A stretch of 64,000 nt of DNA, taken from assembly GCF_014202115.1 (NCBI RefSeq), contig NZ_JACHFW010000008.1:90123-154122 (forward strand), written 5' to 3'. Under the pieces are notes generated by a model. The model worked only from the letters and a program-made list of their open reading frames with translations. It was not told the DNA's origin and did no database searches. How positions within the stretch are numbered: the first letter of the stretch is position 1; the number at the start of each line of letters is the position of its first letter. The translations under genes and the position numbers were made by a program. The DNA is from Catenibacillus scindens (GTDB taxonomy: Bacteria > Bacillota > Clostridia > Lachnospirales > Lachnospiraceae). This document shows, piece after piece, positions 43,335 through 51,560 of the stretch.

Positions 43335-44657
43335 TTACAACAGCACAGTAATTTTCGTGCCTTTGCCTTCTTCACTTTCAAGAGTTATTTTTCCATCGTG
43401 GTATTCCACCACATGCTTGACAATGGCAAGCCCCAGGCCGGTTCCCCCCGTCTGCCGGGAGTGGCTTTTATCCACCCGGTAAAACCGCTCAAATACACGG
43501 TCCTGATGTTCCTTTGAGATACCGATACCTGTGTCCTCCACAATAATCCTTGCTCTGTCCATAAATTTGTCAATACTTACATGAACTTTTCCGCCAGGAT
43601 GATTATACTTTATGGCGTTTTCACAGAGATTGTAAAACAGTTCATCAATCATCTGGTGAACGCCCTGCACCGTCACCGGTTTTCCTGAGAAATCCAGGGA
43701 GACGTCATACCTGGCAGCCACCGTATCCAGGCGGGAGCATACATCCTCCGCCATCTGGTACAAATCCACCGGTTCTTTCTCCACGCCCACTTTCCGCTCG
43801 TCCAGGCGGGAGATCTTAATAATATCATTGACAAGGCCGATGAGCCTGGCCGCCTCTTTATAAATCTTTTCCGCAAATACTGGAACATCTCCGGGCTGAA
43901 CCATGCCGTCTTTCATCAGCTCCGCGTAGCCGGAGATAGATGTCAGAGGGGTTTTCAGTTCGTGGGAAACATTTGCAGAAAATTCCCGGCGCATTTTTTC
44001 GTTTTTCTGCCGCTCCTCATTCTGACGGCGAATACGGGCCAGCAACGGTTCCAGCTCCTCATAGGGGCAACTATTTTCCGGCGTCACCAGATCCAGATCA
44101 TTAATAGGACGGACAATAGCCTCTGTGATCTTGTGAGCCAGGATCAACACGATTCCCATAAAAATGAGAAGGATCAAAAGCAGCACCGGAAGCATGGAAA
44201 TATAAAGGGCATAGACGCTATCTGTAGTTATGCTCATCCGAAGCACTGTCTGGTCTGAGAGAAGGACCGCATAGTAATAGCTGCGCTCATCCAGAGTGGA
44301 CGACGTGCGCACCACAGAGGAAGCCCCTTTTTCATAGGCTTCCTGTACTTCCGGCCGGTCCTTGTGGTTGTCCATCTGTGTCCAGTCTTCTATGCTGTCA
44401 TAGATCACTGTCCCATCCTGGTCAATCCATGTGATTCTTGTCCTTCCAATATCTTTCAGACTTTCAACATAATCCATCTCCTCAGAATGGACAGAAATAC
44501 TGTCTAAAGCGTTGGCAAGAAACACAGCTTCATTTTGAACATACTTTTCCGTCTGATGGCCATATACATAATTAAATAAAAAGAAAAGAATAGTGTACGC
44601 CAGTATGCATATACCTCCGGCCAGAAGACACATATTTTTAAAAATCCGTTTTTTCAT
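43335..44657 (-). CDS. PhoR-like sensor histidine kinase
   Basis: 440 residues: two membrane segments (about 8-30 and 155-178) around an extracellular sensor domain, a HAMP-like segment, then the kinase core. H-box SHELKTPLTSISGYAELM, N-box LCENAIKYNHPGGKV, G1 VEDTGIGIS and G2 GGTGLGLAIVKH are present. Overlaps the response regulator by 4 nt. PHO-box-like repeats upstream suggest a phosphate-starvation role; the sensor domain alone does not prove it. Confidence 0.93.
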   Translation of the reverse strand: MKKRIFKNMCLLAGGICILAYTILFFLFNYVYGHQTEKYVQNEAVFLANALDSISVHSEEMDYVESLKDIGRTRITWIDQDGTVIYDSIEDWTQMDNHKDRPEVQEAYEKGASSVVRTSSTLDERSYYYAVLLSDQTVLRMSITTDSVYALYISMLPVLLLILLIFMGIVLILAHKITEAIVRPINDLDLVTPENSCPYEELEPLLARIRRQNEERQKNEKMRREFSANVSHELKTPLTSISGYAELMKDGMVQPGDVPVFAEKIYKEAARLIGLVNDIIKISRLDERKVGVEKEPVDLYQMAEDVCSRLDTVAARYDVSLDFSGKPVTVQGVHQMIDELFYNLCENAIKYNHPGGKVHVSIDKFMDRARIIVEDTGIGISKEHQDRVFERFYRVDKSHSRQTGGTGLGLAIVKHVVEYHDGKITLESEEGKGTKITVLL

Positions 44658-45343
44658 TGTCTGCTCTCCAGTTTATAACCCACACCCCGGATAGTGACGA
44701 TCATAGAGCCGGCATCGCCAAGCTTCTGGCGGAGCATACCGATGTGTACGTCCACTGTCCGGCTTTCACATTCATAATCCATATTCCACACTGTATCCAA
44801 AAGCTTTTCCCGTGTCATGACAAGGTCTTTATTTTTCATCAGGCAGTCCAGAAGTTCAAATTCTTTGTAAGTCAGATCCACGGGGCGATCGTCCACCATC
44901 ACCGTATGTTTTTTCCTGTTTAACGCAAGCCGCCCCGTAGTAATAATCTCCTCCTGGGTGTTTTCGTTGCTGCGGCGCAGTACCGCCTTAATCCTAGACA
45001 CAAGTTCCATAACACCGAAAGGCTTTGTGACATAATCGTCGGCTCCCTGGTCCAGCCCAATGACTTTATCATATTCCGTAGATTTTGCCGTCAGCATGAT
45101 CACCGGGATATTTTTATATTTATCATCCTTTTTCAATTTTCTCAAAACGGAAATGCCATCCTCATCGGGAAGCATGACGTCCAGAAGGATCAGATCCGGC
45201 AGGACACTTTTGATCCCCCGGTAAAAATCCCTGGCATTTTCAAATCCAATGGTCTGAAAGCCTGACGCCTTCAGCGCGTAAATAACCAACTCGCGAATAT
45301 TGGCGTCATCTTCAATATAGTAAATTGTTTTTTCCATAATCAT
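44654..45343 (-). CDS. PhoB/PhoP-type response regulator (OmpR family)
   Basis: About 229 residues: receiver (1-120) with YYIEDDANIREL acidic pair, phospho-acceptor Asp in LILLDVMLPDEDG and Lys in YVTKPFG, then a winged-helix effector (RTVDVHIGMLRQKLGD). ATG 45343 is 4 nt from AAGGAGG and ATG 45337 is 10 nt away; either could be the start. Cognate partner of the overlapping kinase gene. Confidence 0.93.
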   Translation of the reverse strand: MIMEKTIYYIEDDANIRELVIYALKASGFQTIGFENARDFYRGIKSVLPDLILLDVMLPDEDGISVLRKLKKDDKYKNIPVIMLTAKSTEYDKVIGLDQGADDYVTKPFGVMELVSRIKAVLRRSNENTQEEIITTGRLALNRKKHTVMVDDRPVDLTYKEFELLDCLMKNKDLVMTREKLLDTVWNMDYECESRTVDVHIGMLRQKLGDAGSMIVTIRGVGYKLESRQ

Positions 45344-45397
45344 TGTGCCTCCTTAAAAACCTCGGTTCATGTATTATAACATATTCTTACGCATTAT

Positions 45398-45444
45398 GTA
45401 ACCGTCCAGCACACTCTCTTCCTGACAACTGAACGGATGGTTAC
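45398..45444. repeat. Dispersed repeat, family A, copy forming a hairpin
   Basis: GTAACCGTCCAG and CTGAACGGATGGTTAC pair imperfectly around CACACTCTCTTCCTGACAA, matching the family A ends. Confidence 0.55.
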
Positions 45445-45473
45445 TGTCTCCAAATGATTAACCCTGATTTCTT

Positions 45474-45537
45474 AGTATAAATATGTTTTGTAAAATCTAA
45501 CTGTCTCTTTTGTAAAATAGATGTAAAATATGTAAAC
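45474..45537 (-). promoter_or_regulatory. PHO-box-like direct repeats upstream of the two-component system
   Basis: On the minus strand TTTTACA or TTTACA occurs four times, starting (in plus coordinates) at 45489, 45511, 45522 and 45531. Three are in 11-bp register, like PhoP-family PHO boxes (TTHACA-N5 repeats). A TATACT -10 element at 45479-45474 lies immediately downstream. This suggests autoactivation of the regulator gene. Confidence 0.65.
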
Positions 45538-45602
45538 TTTTTTAATATAACCGTTTAGTCATGCGATAATGAACTGTTTATTTATCTCTGAAATGCTTTT
45601 CA

Positions 45603-45631
45603 TTGCAAGCCCTGTTTTTATGCCGTATAAT
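45603..45631 (+). promoter_or_regulatory. Sigma-A-type promoter of the beta-CASP hydrolase gene
   Basis: TTGCAA (45603-45608), 17-nt spacer, TATAAT (45626-45631); a second TATAAT follows 11 nt later. Confidence 0.65.
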
Positions 45632-45669
45632 AAAAGTATAATAACATTGTTTGTGCAGGAGGTATGCCT

Positions 45670-47286
45670 ATGAAACTGACTTTTTTGGGGGCAACACATG
45701 AAGTCACAGGAAGCTGTACACTGCTGGAAGCCTGCGGGCGCCGTATTCTTATTGACTACGGCCTTGAGCAGGGACCGGATACTTATGAAAACTGCGATAT
45801 TCCTGTAGTGGCCAGCGAGATCGACGCGGTCTTGCTCACCCACGCCCACATTGACCACTCCGGACGGCTTCCCCTTCTGGGGGCCCAGGGCTTTAAAGGA
45901 AATATTTATGCCACCGGCGCGACCTGCCGTCTCTGCGACATTATGCTCCAGGACAGCGCCCATATCCAGGAATCTGAGGCAAAATGGCGCAACCGCAAAG
46001 CAAAAAGAGCGGGGAAACCAGCTTATGTTCCTTTGTATACCGTCAATGACGCCATTAAGATCCGGGATCAGTTTGTACCCTGCAACTATGAAGATATATC
46101 TGCCATTTTTCCCGGTATACAGGTGCGTTTTGTAGATGCCGGACATCTTTTGGGTTCCTCTTCCATTGAAATCACTGTAACCGAAAATAAAGTGACAAAA
46201 ACTATTGTCTTTTCCGGCGATATCGGGAATACCGATCAGCCGCTGATCCGCAATCCCCAGTATCTGACCCAGGGTGATATTGTGATCATGGAGTCCACCT
46301 ACGGCGACCGCAGCCATGATAAGCGGATCGACTATATTTCCCAGCTCACCCCTATTATCCAGAGGACCCTGGATCGGGGAGGAAATGTGGTGATTCCCTC
46401 TTTTGCCGTAGGACGTACCCAGGAGCTTCTTTATTTTATACGCCAGATCAAAGATCAGGGCCTAATCCATGGCCACGATCATTTTCCCGTTTATGTCGAC
46501 AGTCCGCTGGCTGTGGAGGCCACACAGATTTTTTCCCAGAGTATGTACGATTACTTCGACAGCGATGCTCTGGCACTTATTGACCAGGGGATCAACCCTA
46601 TTAATTTTTCCGATCTGAAGGTGGCTATCACCAGTGATGATTCCATCACCATCAACGAGGACCCTGAACCCAAAGTGATCATCTCCGCCAGCGGCATGTG
46701 CGAGGCCGGGCGTATCCGCCACCATTTAAAACACAACCTGTGGCGCCCGGAATCAACCATCCTCTTTGTGGGGTATCAGGCTAACGGCACCCTGGGCCGC
46801 GCCATTGTGGAGGGAGCCCGGGAAGTCCGGCTTTTTGATGAACATATCCATATTGAGGCAGAAATCTGTCAGCTCTCCGGCATCAGCGGACACGCGGACA
46901 ATGAAGGCCTTATGGCCTGGATCAAAAGCTTTCATCCAAATCCCTCCATGGTCTTTGTCAACCACGGCGAAGACCAGGTGTGCCAGACTTTTGCAAACCG
47001 TCTCATCAATGAGCTTGGCCTTAATGCCACAGCTCCATACAACGGCGCCTGCTATGATCTGATCACCGGGGAATGCCTGTACGAGGGCAATAAAAAGAAG
47101 ATTACTGTGCCTGAAAGTTCTGAATCCGCCGGTAAAAAACGGTATACTAACCCTGTATACCAGCAGCTTGTTGATGCCGGAGTCCGCCTGACCAAAGTTA
47201 TCGACCACAATGAAGGCGGAGCCAACAAAGATCTTAGGGCCTTCATCCGTGAGCTTAATGATCTGTGTGAGAAATGGGATAGATAA
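45670..47286 (+). CDS. Metallo-beta-lactamase / beta-CASP RNA nuclease-like protein
   Basis: 538 residues; ATG 45670 is 7 nt from AGGAGG, while ATG 45664 is only 1 nt away. MBL motifs: H58-x-H60-x-D62-H63 in HAHIDHSG, VDAGHLLGSSS, FSGDIGN. Beta-CASP and RMMBL motifs: ESTYGDR, PSFAVGRTQELL, SASGMCEAGRIRHHL, ISGHADNEG. It resembles the archaeal and bacterial CPSF/YshI-like RNA endo- or exonucleases rather than RNase J. Probably cotranscribed with the LUD gene 23 nt downstream. Confidence 0.92.
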   Translation: MKLTFLGATHEVTGSCTLLEACGRRILIDYGLEQGPDTYENCDIPVVASEIDAVLLTHAHIDHSGRLPLLGAQGFKGNIYATGATCRLCDIMLQDSAHIQESEAKWRNRKAKRAGKPAYVPLYTVNDAIKIRDQFVPCNYEDISAIFPGIQVRFVDAGHLLGSSSIEITVTENKVTKTIVFSGDIGNTDQPLIRNPQYLTQGDIVIMESTYGDRSHDKRIDYISQLTPIIQRTLDRGGNVVIPSFAVGRTQELLYFIRQIKDQGLIHGHDHFPVYVDSPLAVEATQIFSQSMYDYFDSDALALIDQGINPINFSDLKVAITSDDSITINEDPEPKVIISASGMCEAGRIRHHLKHNLWRPESTILFVGYQANGTLGRAIVEGAREVRLFDEHIHIEAEICQLSGISGHADNEGLMAWIKSFHPNPSMVFVNHGEDQVCQTFANRLINELGLNATAPYNGACYDLITGECLYEGNKKKITVPESSESAGKKRYTNPVYQQLVDAGVRLTKVIDHNEGGANKDLRAFIRELNDLCEKWDR

Positions 47287-47309
47287 GAAAGAGAAATGGA
47301 GGAAATTTC

Positions 47310-47945
47310 ATGACCCCAAAACAGCAATATTATGAAAACCTTGCCGATTCTCTCATTGAGAAATTCGGCCTGCGCCAAATTGAAGCCTACTACGCGGCGG
47401 ATCGGAAGGAAGCCCTTGAAAAAGCCTGCCGCTATCTTTCCCCGGACTGCAGCGTCGCCTGGGGCGGGTCGATGACTTTAAATGAAATTGGTCTCATCGA
47501 CGCTATACAGGCGTCAGACTGTATCATTTATGACCGTTTTAAAGCCCAAACGCCGGAAGAAAAGCGGGAAATTTTTGGAAAGATCGCTGCCTGTGATTAT
47601 TATTTTATGAGTTCCAACGCCATCACTCTGGACGGCCAGCTTGTAAACATTGACGGCACAGGCAACCGGGTAGCTTCTCTGATCCACGGCCCGCAGAATG
47701 TAATCGTCATCGCCGGGATGAACAAAGTTGTCCCCGACGTCAAAAGTGCCATTGATCGGGTGCGCAACATGGCTGCCCCGCCAAACGCTGTCCGTCTCAA
47801 TTATCACACGCCCTGCCGGGAGCTTGGCCGCTGCGCCGACTGCCTCTGCGCCGACTGTATCTGCGACCAGATTGTCATTACCCGGCGCAGTTTCATCCCC
47901 AACCGAATCAAAGTCATCCTTGTGGGTGAGGAACTGGGATACTGA
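47310..47945 (+). CDS. LUD domain protein (LutC/YkgG-like)
   Basis: 211 residues of the LUD (DUF162) domain: SVAWGGSMTLNEIG, SSNAITLDGQLVNIDGTGNR, GPQNVIVIAGMNKVVPD. The C-terminal tail holds seven cysteines (TPCRELGRCADCLCADCICD), typical of stand-alone Firmicutes members and possibly metal-binding. LutC takes part in L-lactate oxidation with LutA and LutB, which are absent here; the role of stand-alone members is unknown. Followed by a strong terminator. Confidence 0.9.
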   Translation: MTPKQQYYENLADSLIEKFGLRQIEAYYAADRKEALEKACRYLSPDCSVAWGGSMTLNEIGLIDAIQASDCIIYDRFKAQTPEEKREIFGKIAACDYYFMSSNAITLDGQLVNIDGTGNRVASLIHGPQNVIVIAGMNKVVPDVKSAIDRVRNMAAPPNAVRLNYHTPCRELGRCADCLCADCICDQIVITRRSFIPNRIKVILVGEELGY

Positions 47946-47976
47946 AAAAAATGCCCGGCCAGCCGGGCATTTTTTA
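47946..47976 (+). terminator. Rho-independent terminator of the beta-CASP/LUD operon
   Basis: AAAATGCCCGGC and GCCGGGCATTTT pair perfectly around CA, followed by TTTT. Confidence 0.88.
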
Positions 47977-47981
47977 ATATT

Positions 47982-48075
47982 GTAACTGTTCAGTACGGCA
48001 CATCTTCCTGCCCGGCCGCAGGCCGACCAAGGGGCATCGGATATCCATCTGTTTTCCCGCTGTCCTAAACTGTTA
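47982..48075. repeat. Dispersed repeat, family A, copy abutting the thrC stop
   Basis: Left end GTAACTGTTCAGTAC and right end AAACTGTTACT (shared with the thrC stop codon); internal GGCCGCAGGCCG palindrome. Confidence 0.55.
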
Positions 48076-49560
48076 CTTAATATTAAGCCACTTTTTCACA
48101 GTGTCTTCCATTTCGTCCACATCGCACTGAGTGTTATGCAGCACCGGGGCTGTGCGGATCTCCTCCACCGCTTTTGGCACGGGAACGCCGGAGATGGAGG
48201 ACAGCTCGTCAATCAGCTCAAAATCTCCCATATCCGCGTATTTTTTATCAATGGCCGTCATAACGCTCCTGGCAAACTTAAAGGGGCTGGCTGTAGATGC
48301 AATGACCGTCTTCTTTGTATCCTGAGTGTCGCTGACATACTTTTTATAGACAGTTGCTGCCACAGCGGTGTGTGTGTCGATCACATAGCCTGTATCTGTA
48401 TAGAGATCATGGATGGTACGGGCAGTCTGATCCTCATCGGCGAAATTGCCGTAAAAATCTTTCAGCCGCTCTCTCATTTCCGGAGTGATCTCGTACTTTC
48501 CGTCATGGCTTAACGCCTCCATGAGACTGCGGTTTGCCTCGGCGTCCTCTCCGGCAATCTTGTAAATGAGACGTTCCAGGTTGCTGGAAATAAGGATATC
48601 CATAGATGGGGATGAAGTCACCACAAAATCTCTGTTTTTGTCATATCTTCCAGTGGAAAAGAAATCATATAAAACTTTGTTCTCATTGGAAGCGCAGATC
48701 AGCCGGTCAATTGGAAGACCCATGTTTTTCGCATAATAAGCCGCCAGAATATTTCCGAAATTACCTGTGGGAACTACCACATTAATCTTTTCCCCGTTTA
48801 CAATCTCCTCATTATGGACAAGCATGGCATAAGCGTAAACATAATAAACGATCTGAGGGACAAGGCGTCCGATATTAATAGAGTTGGCCGATGAGAACTG
48901 ATATCCATTGGCATCCAGAACTTTGGCAAGCTCTTTATCGTTAAACATTTTTTTCACGCCGGTCTGAGCGTCATCGAAATTTCCGTGAATACCTACAACA
49001 AAAGTATTCTTTCCCTTCTGAGTCACCATCTGTTTTTCCTGTACCGGGCTAACGCCGTCTTTCGGATAAAAGACAATGATCTTCGTCCCTTCAACATCAG
49101 CAAAGCCGGCCATAGCAGCCTTCCCTGTATCCCCGGATGTAGCGGTCAAAATGACAATCTCATGGTCCACATGATTTTTTCTGGCACTGGTAGTCATCAG
49201 GTGAGGCAGGATGGACAGAGCCATATCCTTAAAGGCAATTGTAGCGCCGTGGAAAAGCTCCAGATAGTAAGCCCCGTCGGCGTAAACCATAGGCGCGATC
49301 TCCTCAGCGTCAAATTTGGAATCGTATGCTTTATCAATACAGCTTTTCAACTCCTGTGGCGTGAAATCTGTCAGATAAAGCTTCATTACTTCGTAAGCCA
49401 CTTCCTGATAGGTCATATTTGATAATTCTTCCACAGATACGTCCAGAGCAGGAATACTGCTTGGAACATACAGACCACCGTCATCGGCCAAACCTTTTAA
49501 AATCGCCTGTGACGCTGTCACCTGGGCACCGCCCCTGGTACTTTTGTATGTCAAATTCAT
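48073..49560 (-). CDS. thrC: Threonine synthase
   Basis: 495 residues from MNLTYKSTRGGAQ; ATG 49560 follows GAGGA by 8 nt. PLP-dependent conversion of O-phosphohomoserine to threonine. Schiff-base lysine in GATIAFKDMALSILP, phosphate-binding GDTGKAAMAGF and PTGNFGNILAAYYAKNMG are present. It is the longer class (yeast/E. coli type). No other threonine gene lies nearby. A family B repeat (49595-49743) lies 35 nt upstream, replacing a typical leader. Confidence 0.96.
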   Translation of the reverse strand: MNLTYKSTRGGAQVTASQAILKGLADDGGLYVPSSIPALDVSVEELSNMTYQEVAYEVMKLYLTDFTPQELKSCIDKAYDSKFDAEEIAPMVYADGAYYLELFHGATIAFKDMALSILPHLMTTSARKNHVDHEIVILTATSGDTGKAAMAGFADVEGTKIIVFYPKDGVSPVQEKQMVTQKGKNTFVVGIHGNFDDAQTGVKKMFNDKELAKVLDANGYQFSSANSINIGRLVPQIVYYVYAYAMLVHNEEIVNGEKINVVVPTGNFGNILAAYYAKNMGLPIDRLICASNENKVLYDFFSTGRYDKNRDFVVTSSPSMDILISSNLERLIYKIAGEDAEANRSLMEALSHDGKYEITPEMRERLKDFYGNFADEDQTARTIHDLYTDTGYVIDTHTAVAATVYKKYVSDTQDTKKTVIASTASPFKFARSVMTAIDKKYADMGDFELIDELSSISGVPVPKAVEEIRTAPVLHNTQCDVDEMEDTVKKWLNIK

Positions 49561-49594
49561 GAGATACATCCTCGCTTTCATGTTTTCTTATAAT

Positions 49595-49743
49595 ATGATA
49601 CAAGCGTCCAAAGGTCATGCGGACTGCGCTTGCGCAGGCAAGCATAACTTTGAGACGCGTAAAACACCAAAAAGAAGCCATTTTTCAGAGAAAAATGAGC
49701 GGATTTGAAATGTTTTAGGAGCGCGAAGCGATCCGTGTATCAT
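49595..49743. repeat. Dispersed structured repeat, family B, copy 2
   Basis: Same order of blocks as 16451-16637: ATGATACAAGCG, CAAAGGTCATGCGGACTGCG, then CATTTTTC-AGA-GAAAAATGAG and GCGAAGCGATCC, ending TGTATCAT. The end pair is ATGATACA/TGTATCAT instead of ATGAGACA/TGTCTCAT, a compensated change. Confidence 0.8.
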
Positions 49744-49744
49744 A

Positions 49745-49768
49745 GGCGTCAAAATATCTTTTGACGCC
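49745..49768. repeat. Hairpin adjoining family B copy 2
   Basis: GGCGTCAAAA, TATC, TTTTGACGCC: 10-bp perfect stem, similar in core (GTCAAAA/TTTTGAC) to the hairpin at 4401-4428. Confidence 0.6.
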
Positions 49769-49975
49769 TTCATCATAATATAATGATCCATGGTATCATG
49801 CGATCAAATTAATATTTGACCTCATGGACTTTCTTTCAATAGGTTCGATTATAGCATATTGAAAAAAGCATATCAAGTGTTTCAGAGCAAAAAATTGCGT
49901 CCAGCGCGTACAAACATCCGCTCATTGCGCACAGTCCTCACATCAAAACTTCTCTTTCCCGATGATCGTATTCAT

Positions 49976-50105
49976 GGTATAATAGTCGCGAAGCGGCTAT
50001 TATACCGCGTCTTTTGCGCAGCGACCGAAGGGAGCATTCATCTGCGCAAAAGTACGCATCCGGGCGGAGCCATACTATGGCCGCGTCAGCGGACATGGTA
50101 TAATA
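49976..50105. repeat. Palindromic array bounded by ATGGTATAATA direct repeats
   Basis: GGTATAATAG/CTATTATACC (49976-50006), CTTTTGCGCAG/CTGCGCAAAAG (50011-50052) and GCCAT-ACT-ATGGC (50069-50081), with ATGGTATAATA at both 49974 and 50095. Structured but of unknown function; the right-hand TATAATA could be a -10 element for the following gene. Confidence 0.55.
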
Positions 50106-50150
50106 ACCACAAAACAAGCAAACATATACATAAAGGAGTGACACAATCTT

Positions 50151-50795
50151 ATGAAAAAGCCTTCTTCTGGGCAGACCGTCATCCAGATCTTTCTGTCCTT
50201 GATCCTTGTTCTTTTTATTATTTCCTTTGCCGTTGTCTTTACCTTAAATTTCCGTCCACTCTACTATCTTGATATGGGACTGCTCAACATTTCCCAGACC
50301 TCAGGATATTCTGAGGAAGAAATCCGGGCCAACTACGACGTCCTTATTGACTACAATTCCATATTTGGCCCGGACACCCTTGAATTTCCCACCCTTCCCA
50401 TGTCTGAAACCGGGGAGATCCATTTTGAGGAAGTAAAAGTTATCTTTGTCAATGTCCAGATTCTGTGCATTGTCACATTTATTTTAGGACTTGCAGGTAT
50501 TTTGTGGCAGCGGCGCAAAAAAGACTGGCGCTATTTAAAATACGCCTCCATTCTGGCCATCGCCATCCCTGTAGTGTTAGGAGTAATCATCGGCCTTAAC
50601 TGGGAACAGAGCTTTGTCACCTTCCATCATATTTTCTTTAACAATGACTACTGGATCTTTTCAGCGGACACAGACCCGGTGATCACCATTCTCCCGGACA
50701 CATTTTTCTTCCACTGCGCTTTTATGATCCTTGGCCTTGTTGTTTTAGGAAGTATTTTATGTTTTATATTTTACAGAAAAACTCGCAGGAAATAA
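50151..50795 (+). CDS. DUF1461/TIGR01906-type integral membrane protein
   Basis: 214 residues with four membrane segments (about 12-34, 98-116, 126-146, 184-207). Between the first two lies an extracellular loop of about 60 residues. The FVTFHHIFFNNDYWIFSADT segment, with LPDTFFFHCAF after it, fits the TIGR01906 family, whose function is unknown. AAGGAG lies 12 nt upstream. It ends at a bidirectional terminator. Confidence 0.8.
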   Translation: MKKPSSGQTVIQIFLSLILVLFIISFAVVFTLNFRPLYYLDMGLLNISQTSGYSEEEIRANYDVLIDYNSIFGPDTLEFPTLPMSETGEIHFEEVKVIFVNVQILCIVTFILGLAGILWQRRKKDWRYLKYASILAIAIPVVLGVIIGLNWEQSFVTFHHIFFNNDYWIFSADTDPVITILPDTFFFHCAFMILGLVVLGSILCFIFYRKTRRK

Positions 50796-50836
50796 CAAAG
50801 TTGCATGGGCTTTCTCCTCTTCCGCCGCACTCGCAC

Positions 50837-50882
50837 AAAAAGGCTGTGAGTAAACGGATTCACGTTTTCTCACAGCCTTTTT
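50837..50882. terminator. Bidirectional terminator between convergent genes
   Basis: AAAAAGGCTGTGAG and CTCACAGCCTTTTT pair perfectly, extended by AAACG/CGTTT around GATTCA. A-tract and T-tract make it functional on both strands. Confidence 0.88.
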
Positions 50883-50984
50883 GTGGCATACCATATTCCC
50901 GGCAGTCTGCCGGAGTATGACGGCGGGACTATCGCACTAAGTCATTAAGTGCGCTGCCTCTTTTTATTATACACAAAAATAGGG

Positions 50985-51390
50985 TTATAGATACATACCG
51001 CGGCTTTCGGCCTCCTGAATATGCGCCCGGATTTCTTTTTCATGGGCCTGGCAGTAGGCGTAGCTGTCTTTCATAATGGATTCAACCACCATTTCACTTA
51101 AAATCCATTTCAGGGACGGACGTTCATACTCTCCCCAGGAATCCTGAAAAATCTCATGCCATACATAAAACCAAGCGAAATGAATAATTTCGTGGATACA
51201 TTGTCCGATGGCCCCTTTTTCGCTGTTTTTATAGAAAAAATCAAAACGGTGTTCCCTGAGGAAACGCGGCTCAGTAGGATTCATGCTGACACAGCAGCAC
51301 AGATCATTAAACAGATTCGCCTTCTGTCTGAAAACTCATGATCTGACAGATCATATCATCAATTCCCCGATTCACAAAAGTGACATTCAT
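50985..51390 (-). pseudogene. Frameshifted gene for a small HExxH-containing protein
   Basis: ATG 51390 has an excellent site (GGGAGGGG, 4-6 nt) and reads MNVTFVNRGIDDMICQ then IMSFQTEGESV before a stop at 51309-51307. The next frame, open from about 51327, continues KANLFNDLCCCVSMNPTEPR, then FFYKNSEKGAIGQ, then CIHEIIHFAWFYVWHE to a stop at 50985. Together they give a ~135-residue protein with a zinc-protease-like HEIIH motif. A single indel near 51310-51330 separates the halves. The 99-residue frame from ATG 51284 is the intact part and could still be translated. Family not recognised. Confidence 0.65.
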
Positions 51391-51560
51391 AAAACCCCTC
51401 CCAAAAAATCCTCCGACGTCAAATGCCTGTTTACCGCCTTACGGTTATCCGCAAATTCGTACTGTTCCGATAATGGCCAAAGAGTTATCAATATTTTTTT
51501 GCAGCTGCCATTTCTGTGGCGCTGTCGAACCCGTTGGAGGCGATGTGCTTTGCCTCTGTT

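Larger units (their letters stand above)
45344..45669. other. Divergent regulatory region (two-component system / beta-CASP gene)
   Basis: 326 nt without a gene. It contains a family A repeat (45398-45444), PHO-box-like repeats with a -10 element for the minus strand (45474-45537), and the plus-strand promoter (45603-45631). Confidence 0.6.
49561..50150. other. Large repeat-rich gap upstream of thrC and the DUF1461-type gene
   Basis: 590 nt without a gene. In order: family B copy (49595-49743), hairpin (49745-49768), AT-rich spacer with TTTGAC-type elements, and a palindromic array (49976-50105). Confidence 0.6.

Noticed and set aside
49481..49681. Minus-strand frame resembling one at 16383-16622 (shared MLACASA segment)
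   Set aside because: The resemblance comes from family B repeat DNA; both frames overlap thrC or ruvB and lack start signals.
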